Shown in pieces: positions 1 through 7,794 of a DNA stretch of 64,000 nt; position 1 is the stretch's first letter, and every line of letters begins with the position of its first letter. The stretch spans positions 99,697 to 163,696 of the forward strand of contig NZ_CANMAH010000009.1 in assembly GCF_947495825.1 (NCBI RefSeq), given 5' to 3'. A program made the position numbers and the translations under genes. The DNA comes from an uncultured Psychrobacter sp. Lineage in GTDB: Bacteria > Pseudomonadota > Gammaproteobacteria > Pseudomonadales > Moraxellaceae. The notes below the pieces were generated by a model, which worked only from the letters and a program-made list of their open reading frames with translations, had not been told where the DNA came from and did not search any database.

Positions 1-1503
1 AATCATGCCGCGTAGCACTTCAAGTTGGCGCTGAAGGTTATGACAAGAGTGAATACTTAGGCTATTATCATATTGAGAAATGTTCCATTGGCGTGGTTGC
101 TCATGGTATTTATTCTTTAGCGCATCGTCGCTGTACCATTGCTCTATGTGCTGGTTTGAATGATGATTATCATTGCTTAGGCTATTTACTTCATTACTAT
201 TAAGGCTATCAACGTCGGCTTGGTTTTCTGAATCTTCTAGGTTGAGTGCCAGTTGCGCCCCAAGTGCAGCACTAAGTCGTCCTGCTGTGACTTGCTGGGT
301 CGCACCCTCATCAAGCATCAACACATCTTGCTGAAGATGTGCAAGCAAACTCATCGGACGCTCTTCACTACTACTGATTGAAGGAGTCTGCTCCTCATCT
401 TCTATATCAAACCTATCCTGCCAGTCCAGTACAAAGCCGTCTTTATCTTCATTACCAGACAGCCCTGCCAGCATCGCAAAGGTCTCACGCGATTGTTTAC
501 CGAGACGTGATAATAAGGTATGCCCGTAATCACGCAAAAACACACTTTCAGGATTGATTACCTGTTGGCGCTGTAGCCACTGCTTATCGACGATATCTGC
601 CCAAAACAATTGCGAAGGATTGTAGTGTAACAAAGTAATATCAAGATGCTTTGACAACCGCTGTAAAAAGTCTAGCTCGTTTTGCGGCAACTGCTGGATA
701 GTAAAAATGTGCAATTGCGTTGGCAAGATTGACTTAATATCGACGCCCGTCTCACTGCTATCTTTTGTCATAACCTCCCAAAATCGGCGCTCAATAGAAG
801 AGCGATGCTCATAAACAGAGGCAAATAACAGACGCCATAAATGTCGCTGCGCCGCTTCTAGCTCTACATAATGCGCAACCAACCATTCAGGTGTCATGCC
901 AGCATACTGATCAAACTCTAGCGTCAGCTTGTCCTTTTCAGCCACCAACGTCTCTACATCTACCGCTTTATCCTGAGACCATAAGGTTAGCCACTCCTCA
1001 CGATGGTTCAAATAACGACCGAATACTCGCGAAAAATCAGTCGCCAATGACCATAGCCGCGCTTCTTGTTGGCTGCGATCTGCTTCATCATCTATTAGTG
1101 CTGATAATAACGGATAGAGCGGATGCTTATCATCCGTCATAATCTGTGCTTGATAATAGGTAAAATAACCGAACAGACGCCACTGCATCACCGATCCTGT
1201 CAGTACTGCCACCTCTGGAACCGTAATAATCTCCTGCGTGCGTTGATGCTCCTCTAGCCAAACGTTGTACTCAGCCAATACCTTTTGCATCAATGTCCAC
1301 TGATACTGCCCCCAAAACGTCGTTGTGACTAACGTGCTGATACCTGCTTGACTTGCAATAGACTTATCCAACCAATCACCAAGTACCATCGACGGCACAA
1401 TAACGACAAACTCTTCAAATATGGGTTGGTTTTTGGATTTATAAGCCTCTAGTAACTGCTCAACTAAAGTCTCGGTACGATGGGACTGAATAATTGTAAA
1501 CAT
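1..1503 (-). CDS. recC: RecC, exodeoxyribonuclease V gamma subunit (N-terminal part, cut by window edge)
   Basis: An open frame of 501 codons runs on the minus strand from an ATG at 1503 to the window edge without a stop. The protein begins MFTIIQSHRTETLVEQLL and carries LVTTTFWGQYQW near residue 80 and NHREEWL near residue 185. The last codons in the window read LSIHSCHNLQRQLEVLRGMI, the IH-C-H...EVL motif typical of RecC. RecC is the subunit of RecBCD that recognises Chi, splits the duplex and works in double-strand break repair. About 500 of the usual 1,100-1,250 residues are present. No strong ribosome binding site precedes the ATG (AT-rich leader). recB and recD would be expected just beyond the left edge; that is expectation only. 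Confidence 0.9.
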   Translation of the reverse strand, partial: MFTIIQSHRTETLVEQLLEAYKSKNQPIFEEFVVIVPSMVLGDWLDKSIASQAGISTLVTTTFWGQYQWTLMQKVLAEYNVWLEEHQRTQEIITVPEVAVLTGSVMQWRLFGYFTYYQAQIMTDDKHPLYPLLSALIDDEADRSQQEARLWSLATDFSRVFGRYLNHREEWLTLWSQDKAVDVETLVAEKDKLTLEFDQYAGMTPEWLVAHYVELEAAQRHLWRLLFASVYEHRSSIERRFWEVMTKDSSETGVDIKSILPTQLHIFTIQQLPQNELDFLQRLSKHLDITLLHYNPSQLFWADIVDKQWLQRQQVINPESVFLRDYGHTLLSRLGKQSRETFAMLAGLSGNEDKDGFVLDWQDRFDIEDEEQTPSISSSEERPMSLLAHLQQDVLMLDEGATQQVTAGRLSAALGAQLALNLEDSENQADVDSLNSNEVNSLSNDNHHSNQHIEQWYSDDALKNKYHEQPRQWNISQYDNSLSIHSCHNLQRQLEVLRGMI

Positions 1504-2008
1504 AAACAATAATCTAATTAAAATAGCATAAATAATACCTGTTGCACGCTACGATAGTAGCGATACAACGGGAGATGGTATAAAGAAGTCTAAACGGTCA
1601 AGATGGTTTGATAGAACATCTGCAAAGATCATTCAAGATAGTGTAAAGCCATTATATCTAAACAGATGTTTTCTTGATATTATGGCTTTTAAAATATAAT
1701 GCAGCAACGACAACACTGATTAGCCAAGATTGCCTGTCGTGCCAATTATATATTTCTGCTAAGATGACCACATTTGATGATTATGAATAATTGTGACTGA
1801 TTGCTGATTTAAGCCACTCTCATTTGATATCATAAATGCAGATAAACACGCTGTATCATAGTGTGCCATTGTTACTAGAAATTTACTAGCGTAGTACTCA
1901 GTCACATAGTCGCTTGCGTCAGTCAGTGTCGCCCAGTTTTTATACATTACCATGAGTTTGACTGATATCTACACCCTTTTAACTTCAAATACGAGATGAC
2001 TGCCTATT
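1504..2008. other. Intergenic region, no supported gene
   Basis: About 500 AT-rich bases between the divergent recC and the next gene. An imperfect inverted repeat is visible (TAAAGCCATTATATC near 1644-1658 against GATATTATGGCTTTTA near 1677-1692). A 64-codon minus-strand frame at 1759-1953 has no recognisable motif and I do not call it. Confidence 0.5.
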
Positions 2009-2524
2009 ATGCCACTGCGTCCCATTGATGCTATTTTTACTCATCCTGAAAAACGGCTTTATGTCGTTTATTTTCGTGGTGAGTTGTGGCAATTACCACG
2101 TATGAAAGTCGATCATGCGGCTTGGCAACGCCGGCAAACCTATGATGGGGACACAAAGTCGCTTTATCTTAGTCGCAATCAAATCATTACCGATCCGATA
2201 TTAGCCCAAACCCTACGTACATTAAACTTACCGACCGCCATACGTGGAAGCACATTACCTCGCTTTGAAGCGTGGTGGGAAGTTCATGGTTTTGAATGGT
2301 TAAAAAAGCTACTTAGTAACGGTGAATCACCCCTAGCCGCTCATCAATCCAGTACAACAACACCTGATTTGAAAAATCATTCTCTAGATAATGTAAAAAC
2401 AGACATAGTAAACCCTATTGGAAAAACGGAGACACTTGAGTCTGCCAAATCTTGTATTGAAGAGGATGCCTTCGATAATATGTTAGCGGAACTAACCAAC
2501 GAGGTATTGCATCATCGACTTTAA
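2009..2524 (+). CDS. Hypothetical protein, 171 aa
   Basis: The frame opens with MPLRPIDAIFTHPEKRLYVV at an ATG. Residues 1-100 look like a compact folded domain rich in aromatic and basic residues (YFRGELWQLPR, RFEAWWEVHGFEWLKKLL). The remaining 70 residues are polar and probably disordered. There is no signal peptide or membrane segment, so it is likely cytoplasmic. I do not recognise the family. It lies 82 bp upstream of the membrane-anchored protein at 2607 on the same strand, so the two could be co-transcribed. Function unknown. Confidence 0.6.
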   Translation: MPLRPIDAIFTHPEKRLYVVYFRGELWQLPRMKVDHAAWQRRQTYDGDTKSLYLSRNQIITDPILAQTLRTLNLPTAIRGSTLPRFEAWWEVHGFEWLKKLLSNGESPLAAHQSSTTTPDLKNHSLDNVKTDIVNPIGKTETLESAKSCIEEDAFDNMLAELTNEVLHHRL

Positions 2525-2606
2525 ACAAAAAGCTTAAACCATTTAAAAGAAAAAACCACTAAGAAAATTTGAACCATATATTAAAATATAAGATGAGCGG
2601 TAACCT

Positions 2607-3425
2607 ATGAAAGACTACAAGCTACTATTGGCAGGGCTGATTTTATTAATACTCGCTATTTTTATTGGTATTTTTGCTTGGCTATGGAGCAGTAATCGTA
2701 AAAATATAGACCCTCTCCCAATTATGGCAAGTACAAACGAAGATACCTCTACTGATGATGACAACTCAGCTACTACTAGAACCTTATATGTGCAAGCAGA
2801 AGACAGATTACAAGTTCCGCTAGATGATGTCATCGTCCGCTTTGAATCACGCTATCCTAAGCTACAAGTGTTGGCGCGCTACGTAGAGACTGATGAGCTA
2901 TTAGACTTACCAGATCTCAGGGATTCTAATAATCCTACGGCCTTCGGCAACAACGCGTCTAATGGAAGCTCAAAGTTTATTGTCAATACTGACATCATTC
3001 TGGCCAATGATAAGATAACTAAAGACCGCTTAGCACCTTTGCAAACATCTTTTAAAGCGTTGCAGGCTGAGCGTAATGAGACTGTCGATACCGCTGATAC
3101 CAACTTAGAGAATGACGATAAACGTAAAAATGCTGAAACGTCAACCGATAATAAAGAAGCGCGAAATCTATCATCTTTTAGCTATGCGCTAAAAGATTCT
3201 GAAACAATAGACGGCGTTATTTTAACAGAAAATCCTGCTGCTACGAATTTTCGTAACTTCTTACTCTCAAGTGTGGGCCAAGACATCCTAAAACAGCATG
3301 ACTATGAAAATATTGAAGGCTACAGAAACGATGTGAATGACTTATTTAACCCAACATCGCGAGCCAAACCTCAAGCAGATGAAAGCTCGGTACAGGTGGC
3401 TGATGCCCTTAGTAATGGCGCATAG
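2607..3425 (+). CDS. Membrane-anchored protein with a possible periplasmic-binding-protein-like fold
   Basis: 272 aa. Residues 5-28 form one hydrophobic segment (LLLAGLILLILAIFIGIFAW) followed by SNRKN, giving a signal anchor with the rest outside the cytoplasm. An acidic Ser/Thr/Asp linker (about 42-57) leads to a domain with VPLDDVIVRFESRYPKLQVLA, then IVNTDIILANDK, and near the end TENPAATNFRNFLLSSVGQD. The last stretch resembles the C-terminal pattern of ModA/type-2 substrate-binding proteins (pa-a-Fi-fl-s-eGq-il), and the first resembles their N-terminal f...yp.v. pattern. The middle is low complexity, so the fold would be degenerate. No ABC partner is nearby. The ModA-like reading is inference only. 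Confidence 0.55.
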   Translation: MKDYKLLLAGLILLILAIFIGIFAWLWSSNRKNIDPLPIMASTNEDTSTDDDNSATTRTLYVQAEDRLQVPLDDVIVRFESRYPKLQVLARYVETDELLDLPDLRDSNNPTAFGNNASNGSSKFIVNTDIILANDKITKDRLAPLQTSFKALQAERNETVDTADTNLENDDKRKNAETSTDNKEARNLSSFSYALKDSETIDGVILTENPAATNFRNFLLSSVGQDILKQHDYENIEGYRNDVNDLFNPTSRAKPQADESSVQVADALSNGA

Positions 3426-3497
3426 AGATACATTATTTTTATTTGTCGTTGCTCATTGCTTTTGGCGGGGCTTTTTTTTACAATGTCACTCCATAAT

Positions 3498-3573
3498 GCG
3501 CCTATAGCTCAACAGGATAGAGCAGTTGCCTCCTAAGCGATCGATCCGAGTTCGAGTCTTGGTGGGCGCACCA
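3498..3573 (+). tRNA. tRNA-Arg, anticodon CCU
   Basis: A full cloverleaf can be drawn. The acceptor GCGCCTA pairs with TGGGCGC followed by ACCA (CCA encoded). The D arm is AGCTCAACAGGATAGAGCA. The anticodon stem GTTGC/GCGAT encloses loop CTCCTAA with anticodon CCT. The T stem CCGAG/CTTGG encloses loop TTCGAGT. It decodes the rare arginine codon AGG. It stands alone, 72 bp after the preceding gene, and is followed by a clear terminator. Confidence 0.95.
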
Positions 3574-3590
3574 ATCACATATAACAAAAG

Positions 3591-3624
3591 ACCCTTGTAA
3601 GCCACGCGCTACAAGGGTTTTTTC
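3591..3624 (+). terminator. Rho-independent terminator of tRNA-Arg
   Basis: Nine-base stem ACCCTTGTA / TACAAGGGT with a ten-base loop, followed directly by a run of T. It begins 18 bp after the tRNA CCA end. Confidence 0.85.
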
Positions 3625-3818
3625 TATCTAGCAGCAGTACTATACGGTTGCTATTTTAGGTTTTACTGTTGAAACCTCTTAACGCCTTTAAGGTCAAGTC
3701 ATGATAAAGAGAAAAGACGACCAGTTAACGAGAGCCCTATCAAATTTACTCATTTTAGCTAATGAAAAGTAGATTAGAATTTTTCTTAACGTATCACCCT
3801 ATTATGCCGTCAATAACT

Positions 3819-4589
3819 TTATTCATAGTTTTGATTGAAAATAACTGATAGCTCATTAGCAGCCTCTTGCATAAGAGGTACATAGCTGAGCAACTCTTCT
3901 AGACTTTTTCTCACTGTCGGACCATGTGTAAACACTGTGGCAAATGATTGTTGATCCCCATTGGGAATCATGACTGCACACGCTACCATACCCGGAATAA
4001 ACTCCTCATTATCTACACCTACTCCCGTCTCACGCGTTGCAGCGATCGTTTGCATTAATTGCTTCTTATCGGTCTGAGTTTTGGTCGTTAGTGCGTGTAA
4101 CGACATTTTCTCAACGATGCGCTCGCATTTCTCATCCGATAGCTGTGATAACAATAATTTACCACTAGCACTGGCCCAAACAGGAACATGAGTGCCCGAC
4201 GGTAAAAATATTTGTAGCGGCCAATCCGACATAACGCGATCGATATAAACCACATCTAAGTCTTGTAAAATCGAAATACCTACCGTCTCTCCTATTTTTG
4301 CTGACAGCTCATTTAGTATGGCTAATCTTTCATTTTTGAAATCACTGTTTTGTAGTAAATTCATGGCAAGCTTATACGTGCGTTTTCCGCAAGTTACCTT
4401 CCCTGGTAAATCTAACTGAACGAATCCAAGATCCTGCAATTGATCCAATAATCGATACATGCTCGGCACCGGCACTTCTAGAATTTCAGCGAGGTCGCTG
4501 ACACTCATTGGTCTTTGCGAGCGAGCAAGCACTTCTACTATCTGTAAAACACGCTCAACACTTGAGCCCTTCTTTTTAGTATTACTCAT
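3819..4589 (-). CDS. IclR-family transcriptional regulator
   Basis: 256 aa. An N-terminal winged helix-turn-helix lies at about residues 10-75 (RVLQIVEVLARSQRPMSVSD, then PVPSMYRLLDQLQDLGFVQL). The IclR effector domain follows at about 80-250, with VVYIDRV, LPSGTHVPVWASASGKLLL and GVDNEEFIPGMVACAVMI, all typical of the family. It is transcribed divergently from the dddB gene, with a 240-bp intergenic region holding a long palindrome (4694-4730). The natural inference is that it controls the dddB-C-D-T genes in response to DMSP or a breakdown product such as 3-hydroxypropionate or acrylate. The effector cannot be read from sequence. In Marinomonas the comparable locus has a LysR-type regulator, so an IclR would be a different wiring. 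Confidence 0.9.
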   Translation of the reverse strand: MSNTKKKGSSVERVLQIVEVLARSQRPMSVSDLAEILEVPVPSMYRLLDQLQDLGFVQLDLPGKVTCGKRTYKLAMNLLQNSDFKNERLAILNELSAKIGETVGISILQDLDVVYIDRVMSDWPLQIFLPSGTHVPVWASASGKLLLSQLSDEKCERIVEKMSLHALTTKTQTDKKQLMQTIAATRETGVGVDNEEFIPGMVACAVMIPNGDQQSFATVFTHGPTVRKSLEELLSYVPLMQEAANELSVIFNQNYE

Positions 4590-4693
4590 TATTTCGTTTA
4601 AACCTCTAGCTGACTCTCAGCGAATAAATTTATTTATTATAACGATAAAATTTACGCTTTTGCGTCTTGCTATTATAAAAATATTCTGTTACT

Positions 4694-4730
4694 TTTCACA
4701 TAACGATAAGATTTTTATCATTATGTGAAA
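4694..4730. promoter_or_regulatory. Near-perfect 37-bp palindrome, probable operator between iclR and dddB
   Basis: Arm TTTCACATAACGATAA (4694-4709), five-base spacer, arm TTATCATTATGTGAAA (4715-4730); 15 of 16 positions are symmetric. A related half-site TATAACGATAA lies about 60 bp towards iclR, near 4637. Position in a divergent regulator/target gap suggests a regulator-binding site, but a cruciform or transcript hairpin is possible. Confidence 0.6.
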
Positions 4731-4829
4731 TTAATATTTAAATACTATCCACTTTTGTGAATAGTGCGTATCAGGATTGAGCTACTACCAAGCTTATATC
4801 TGAAGTCATTAATTCAAGGATGAATAACT

Positions 4830-6011
4830 ATGTCACACAGTATTCTACTTCCAAGGACAATGGAAATTGGACGCGATGCCTGCAAAAAGCTACCAGCAAT
4901 ACTGGCCAGCTTAGGGATAAAAAAACCGCTGATTATCACTGACGAAATGATGGTTAAACTCGGCTATGTCGATAATGTTCAGGCTATTTTGAAAGAAACT
5001 CAAATCAGTGCTGATGTGTTTTCAAATACGGTACCCGAACCTACCGAAAGCTCTATTGAAGCAGGCGTCTCTCAAGTCAAAGCGCAAGATTATGACGGTC
5101 TGATTGCCTTAGGTGGCGGCAGCCCTATCGATAGTGCTAAAGCTATTTCCATCTTAGGTAAGTTTGGCGGGGTCATGCGTGATTATAAGTTCCCTCGTCA
5201 AGTAGATGAAACTGGCTTACCTATTGTTGCCATACCTACTACGGCTGGAACAGGATCAGAAGTCACACGCTTTACCATCATCACTGACGACGATAACAAC
5301 GAAAAATTATTGTGTGTTGGTATGGGATTTATGCCCATCGCGGCCATTATCGATTATAGCCTCACACTCAGCGTACCGCCGCGTACTACCGCGGATACAG
5401 GTATCGATGCGATGACCCATGCTATCGAAGCGTATATCAGCCCAAAACGTAATGCTTATAGCGACCAACAGGCACTCGCAGCTCTACGCTTAATTGGACC
5501 CAATATCCAAACTGCTTATCACAACGGCAACGATGAAACAGCTCGTGAAGCGATGATGCTTGGCTCTACTTTGGCAGGTATTGCATTTTGTAATTCGTCA
5601 GTTGCCTTAGTGCATGGTATGAGTCGTCCAATTGGTGCTTTTTTTCATGTACCGCATGGTTTATCAAACGCCATGCTACTACCAACGATTACCGAGTTTG
5701 GCATCTCTAGTGCACCCGATCGTTATGCGGACTGTGCGCGCGCACTAGGAATATCTGATCATAGCGAAACAGATGATCAGGCAAACGTCAGTTTGGTCAA
5801 TTACTTAAAAAACTTAAACGATGAACTTCATGTTCCCACATTGGCACAATTTGGGGTTCAAAAAGCGGATTTTGATGCCCTCATCGATACGATGTGTGAG
5901 CAAGCCTTCGCGTCAGGCTCACCCAATAACAACCCTCGAATACCCAATCATGAAGAAATGACTCAGCTTTATACCATGCTATGGGATAACAGTAGTACGA
6001 ATCACCCATAA
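4830..6011 (+). CDS. dddB: Iron-containing alcohol dehydrogenase, DddB-type (3-hydroxypropionate oxidation)
   Basis: 393 aa, the usual length for group III Fe-dependent alcohol dehydrogenases. It has the nucleotide motif GGGSPIDSAK (about 95-104), PTTAGTGSEVT, and metal-ligand candidates D193 and H197 (GIDAMTHAIEAY), H262 (HGMSRPIGAFFH) and H276 (VPHG). An AAGGATG ribosome site precedes the ATG. In the Marinomonas DMSP locus a homologous enzyme, DddB, lies beside dddC and dddT. There, 3-hydroxypropionate released downstream of DddD is thought to be oxidised to malonate semialdehyde. The gene order here (Fe-ADH, methylmalonate-semialdehyde-type dehydrogenase, DddD, BCCT) supports the same role. 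Taken alone, the enzyme could be any short-chain alcohol dehydrogenase of this family. Confidence 0.85.
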   Translation: MSHSILLPRTMEIGRDACKKLPAILASLGIKKPLIITDEMMVKLGYVDNVQAILKETQISADVFSNTVPEPTESSIEAGVSQVKAQDYDGLIALGGGSPIDSAKAISILGKFGGVMRDYKFPRQVDETGLPIVAIPTTAGTGSEVTRFTIITDDDNNEKLLCVGMGFMPIAAIIDYSLTLSVPPRTTADTGIDAMTHAIEAYISPKRNAYSDQQALAALRLIGPNIQTAYHNGNDETAREAMMLGSTLAGIAFCNSSVALVHGMSRPIGAFFHVPHGLSNAMLLPTITEFGISSAPDRYADCARALGISDHSETDDQANVSLVNYLKNLNDELHVPTLAQFGVQKADFDALIDTMCEQAFASGSPNNNPRIPNHEEMTQLYTMLWDNSSTNHP

Positions 6012-6075
6012 AACTAAAGTCGTCTTCATTTAATCCAAACCCATCAATAACACACATGTTTAAAGGAAATAAACT

Positions 6076-7566
6076 ATGCAAACTATCGGACACTTTATTA
6101 ACGGTAGCTTAGTAAATAATGACAACCAGACTCAAGATGTTTACAACCCCTCAACTGGTGAAGTTAGCAAAAAAGTTGCTTTGGGCGGTGAAAAAACAAT
6201 CGGTGAAGCGGTAGCTGCTGCTAAAGCTGCTTTTCCAGCGTGGAGCAAAACATCACCATTAAAGCGTGCGCGTGTCATGTTCAAATTCAAAGAATTGCTC
6301 GAGCAAAATGCAGATGAAATTTGCCGTTTGATTGGCGAAGAGCATGGAAAAATTGTTCACGATGCTGCAGGCGAGCTACAACGCGGTATTGAAAACGTTG
6401 AATATGCTTGCGGCGCACCTGAGCTTCTCAAAGGCGAGCACAGTCGTAATGTCAGCACAAATATTGACTCTTGGAGTGAGTTTCATCCGCTAGGTGTGGT
6501 CGCTGGTATAACACCCTTTAACTTCCCTGCAATGGTGCCACTATGGATGTTCCCTATGGCTATCGTTTGTGGCAACACTTTTATCTTAAAACCGTCTGAG
6601 CGCGACCCAAGCTCTACGCTATTTATTGCCCAGCTATTGCAAGAAGCCGGTCTTCCAGAAGGTGTAATCAATGTAGTAAATGGTGGTAAAGAAGCTGTCG
6701 ATGCTATTTTGCATCATCCGGATGTTAAAGCTGTGAGCTTTGTCGGCTCTACCCCTATTGCTGAATACATTTATACGACCGCTGCCGCACAAGGCAAACG
6801 CTGTCAAGCTTTAGGCGGTGCAAAAAACCATGCGATTGTTATGCCAGATGCGGACTTAGATAATGTAGTGACCTCATTGTTAGGTGCAGCTTTCGGCTCA
6901 TCAGGAGAGCGTTGTATGGCGTTATGTGTTGCAGTAGCTGTCGGTGATGAAACGGCCGATAAGATGATTGCAGCATTGCAGCCTGCTATTGAAGCACTAA
7001 AATTTGGCGTTCATTCAGAAAAAAACAACGACTTCGGTCCTGTCATTACCAAGGCGCATAAATCTAAAGTAGTAGCGCATATCAATAGTGCTGCCGATCA
7101 AGGTGCAGAATTGGTTATTGATGGCTCTGATGCTACTCCAGAAGGTTATGAACACGGGTTTTTTGTCGGTCCGACACTGATCGACCATGTCACTAAAGAA
7201 ATGGACAGTTACAAAGCCGAGATTTTTGGTCCTGTCTTACAGGTCATCCGTGTTCAGACCATGAGCGAGGCGGTACAGCTCATTAATGAACATGAATATG
7301 GTAACGGTACTTGTATTTATACCCGAGACGGAGAAGCGGCGCGTCACTTTATCGATAATATTGAAGTCGGCATGGTTGGTGTCAATATTCCACTACCGGT
7401 ACCTGTAGCATCCCAAAGCTTTGGTGGCTGGAAACGGTCATTATTTGGCGACTTGGCCATGTATGGGCCAGATGGCGTGAGATTCTTTACTCGACGCAAA
7501 ACCATAACGCAACGCTGGCCAAGCGCGGCAGTGAGAGATGAAAAGCAATTCTCTATGCCAACTTAA
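6076..7566 (+). CDS. dddC: CoA-acylating methylmalonate/malonate-semialdehyde dehydrogenase, DddC-type
   Basis: 496 aa, typical of MmsA/IolA enzymes. Family features are GVVAGITPFNFPAMVPLWM, SERDPSSTL, FVGSTPIAEYIYTTAAAQGK, LGGAKNHAIVMPDAD and the catalytic Cys280 in SGERCMALCVAV. The missing general-base glutamate (GGAKN where other aldehyde dehydrogenases have LGGK after Glu) marks the CoA-dependent subfamily. It would convert malonate semialdehyde, CoA and NAD+ to acetyl-CoA, CO2 and NADH. It starts 64 bp after dddB with a good AAAGGAAA site and is probably co-transcribed with it. Valine catabolism (mmsA) is an alternative role, but the neighbours point to DMSP. Confidence 0.88.
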   Translation: MQTIGHFINGSLVNNDNQTQDVYNPSTGEVSKKVALGGEKTIGEAVAAAKAAFPAWSKTSPLKRARVMFKFKELLEQNADEICRLIGEEHGKIVHDAAGELQRGIENVEYACGAPELLKGEHSRNVSTNIDSWSEFHPLGVVAGITPFNFPAMVPLWMFPMAIVCGNTFILKPSERDPSSTLFIAQLLQEAGLPEGVINVVNGGKEAVDAILHHPDVKAVSFVGSTPIAEYIYTTAAAQGKRCQALGGAKNHAIVMPDADLDNVVTSLLGAAFGSSGERCMALCVAVAVGDETADKMIAALQPAIEALKFGVHSEKNNDFGPVITKAHKSKVVAHINSAADQGAELVIDGSDATPEGYEHGFFVGPTLIDHVTKEMDSYKAEIFGPVLQVIRVQTMSEAVQLINEHEYGNGTCIYTRDGEAARHFIDNIEVGMVGVNIPLPVPVASQSFGGWKRSLFGDLAMYGPDGVRFFTRRKTITQRWPSAAVRDEKQFSMPT

Positions 7567-7578
7567 TCATATCCCCTA

Positions 7579-7608
7579 TTAAGAGCATTATTCTATAAGT
7601 GCTCTTAA
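7579..7608. terminator. Hairpin after dddC, possible weak terminator
   Basis: Stem TTAAGAGCA (7579-7587) with TGCTCTTAA (7600-7608), 12-base loop. No T run follows, so it may attenuate or stabilise mRNA rather than terminate. The 228-bp gap to dddD could also hold a second promoter. Confidence 0.45.
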
Positions 7609-7794
7609 ACGCAGTAGTTTGTATGTGAACAATTTGTGCTTGCTTCTTTCTCACCCCACTGGTGAATGGATCGCAGGCACTCTGAATATATAGTTTAGTA
7701 GCTACTGGTCTCTATGATATCGCTCCTAACTAAATTTTGATTTTTAATAGTTCTAATTTTTAATAGTAATAGCATAATAAAATTCTAAGGATGG

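Noticed and set aside
1759..1953. 64-codon minus-strand frame upstream of the gene at 2009
   Set aside because: No recognisable motif, no convincing ribosome site and it lies in AT-rich intergenic DNA.
3498..3573. tRNA-Arg(CCU) as attachment site of a genomic island
   Set aside because: No integrase follows and I found no repeated copy of the tRNA 3' end in the window.
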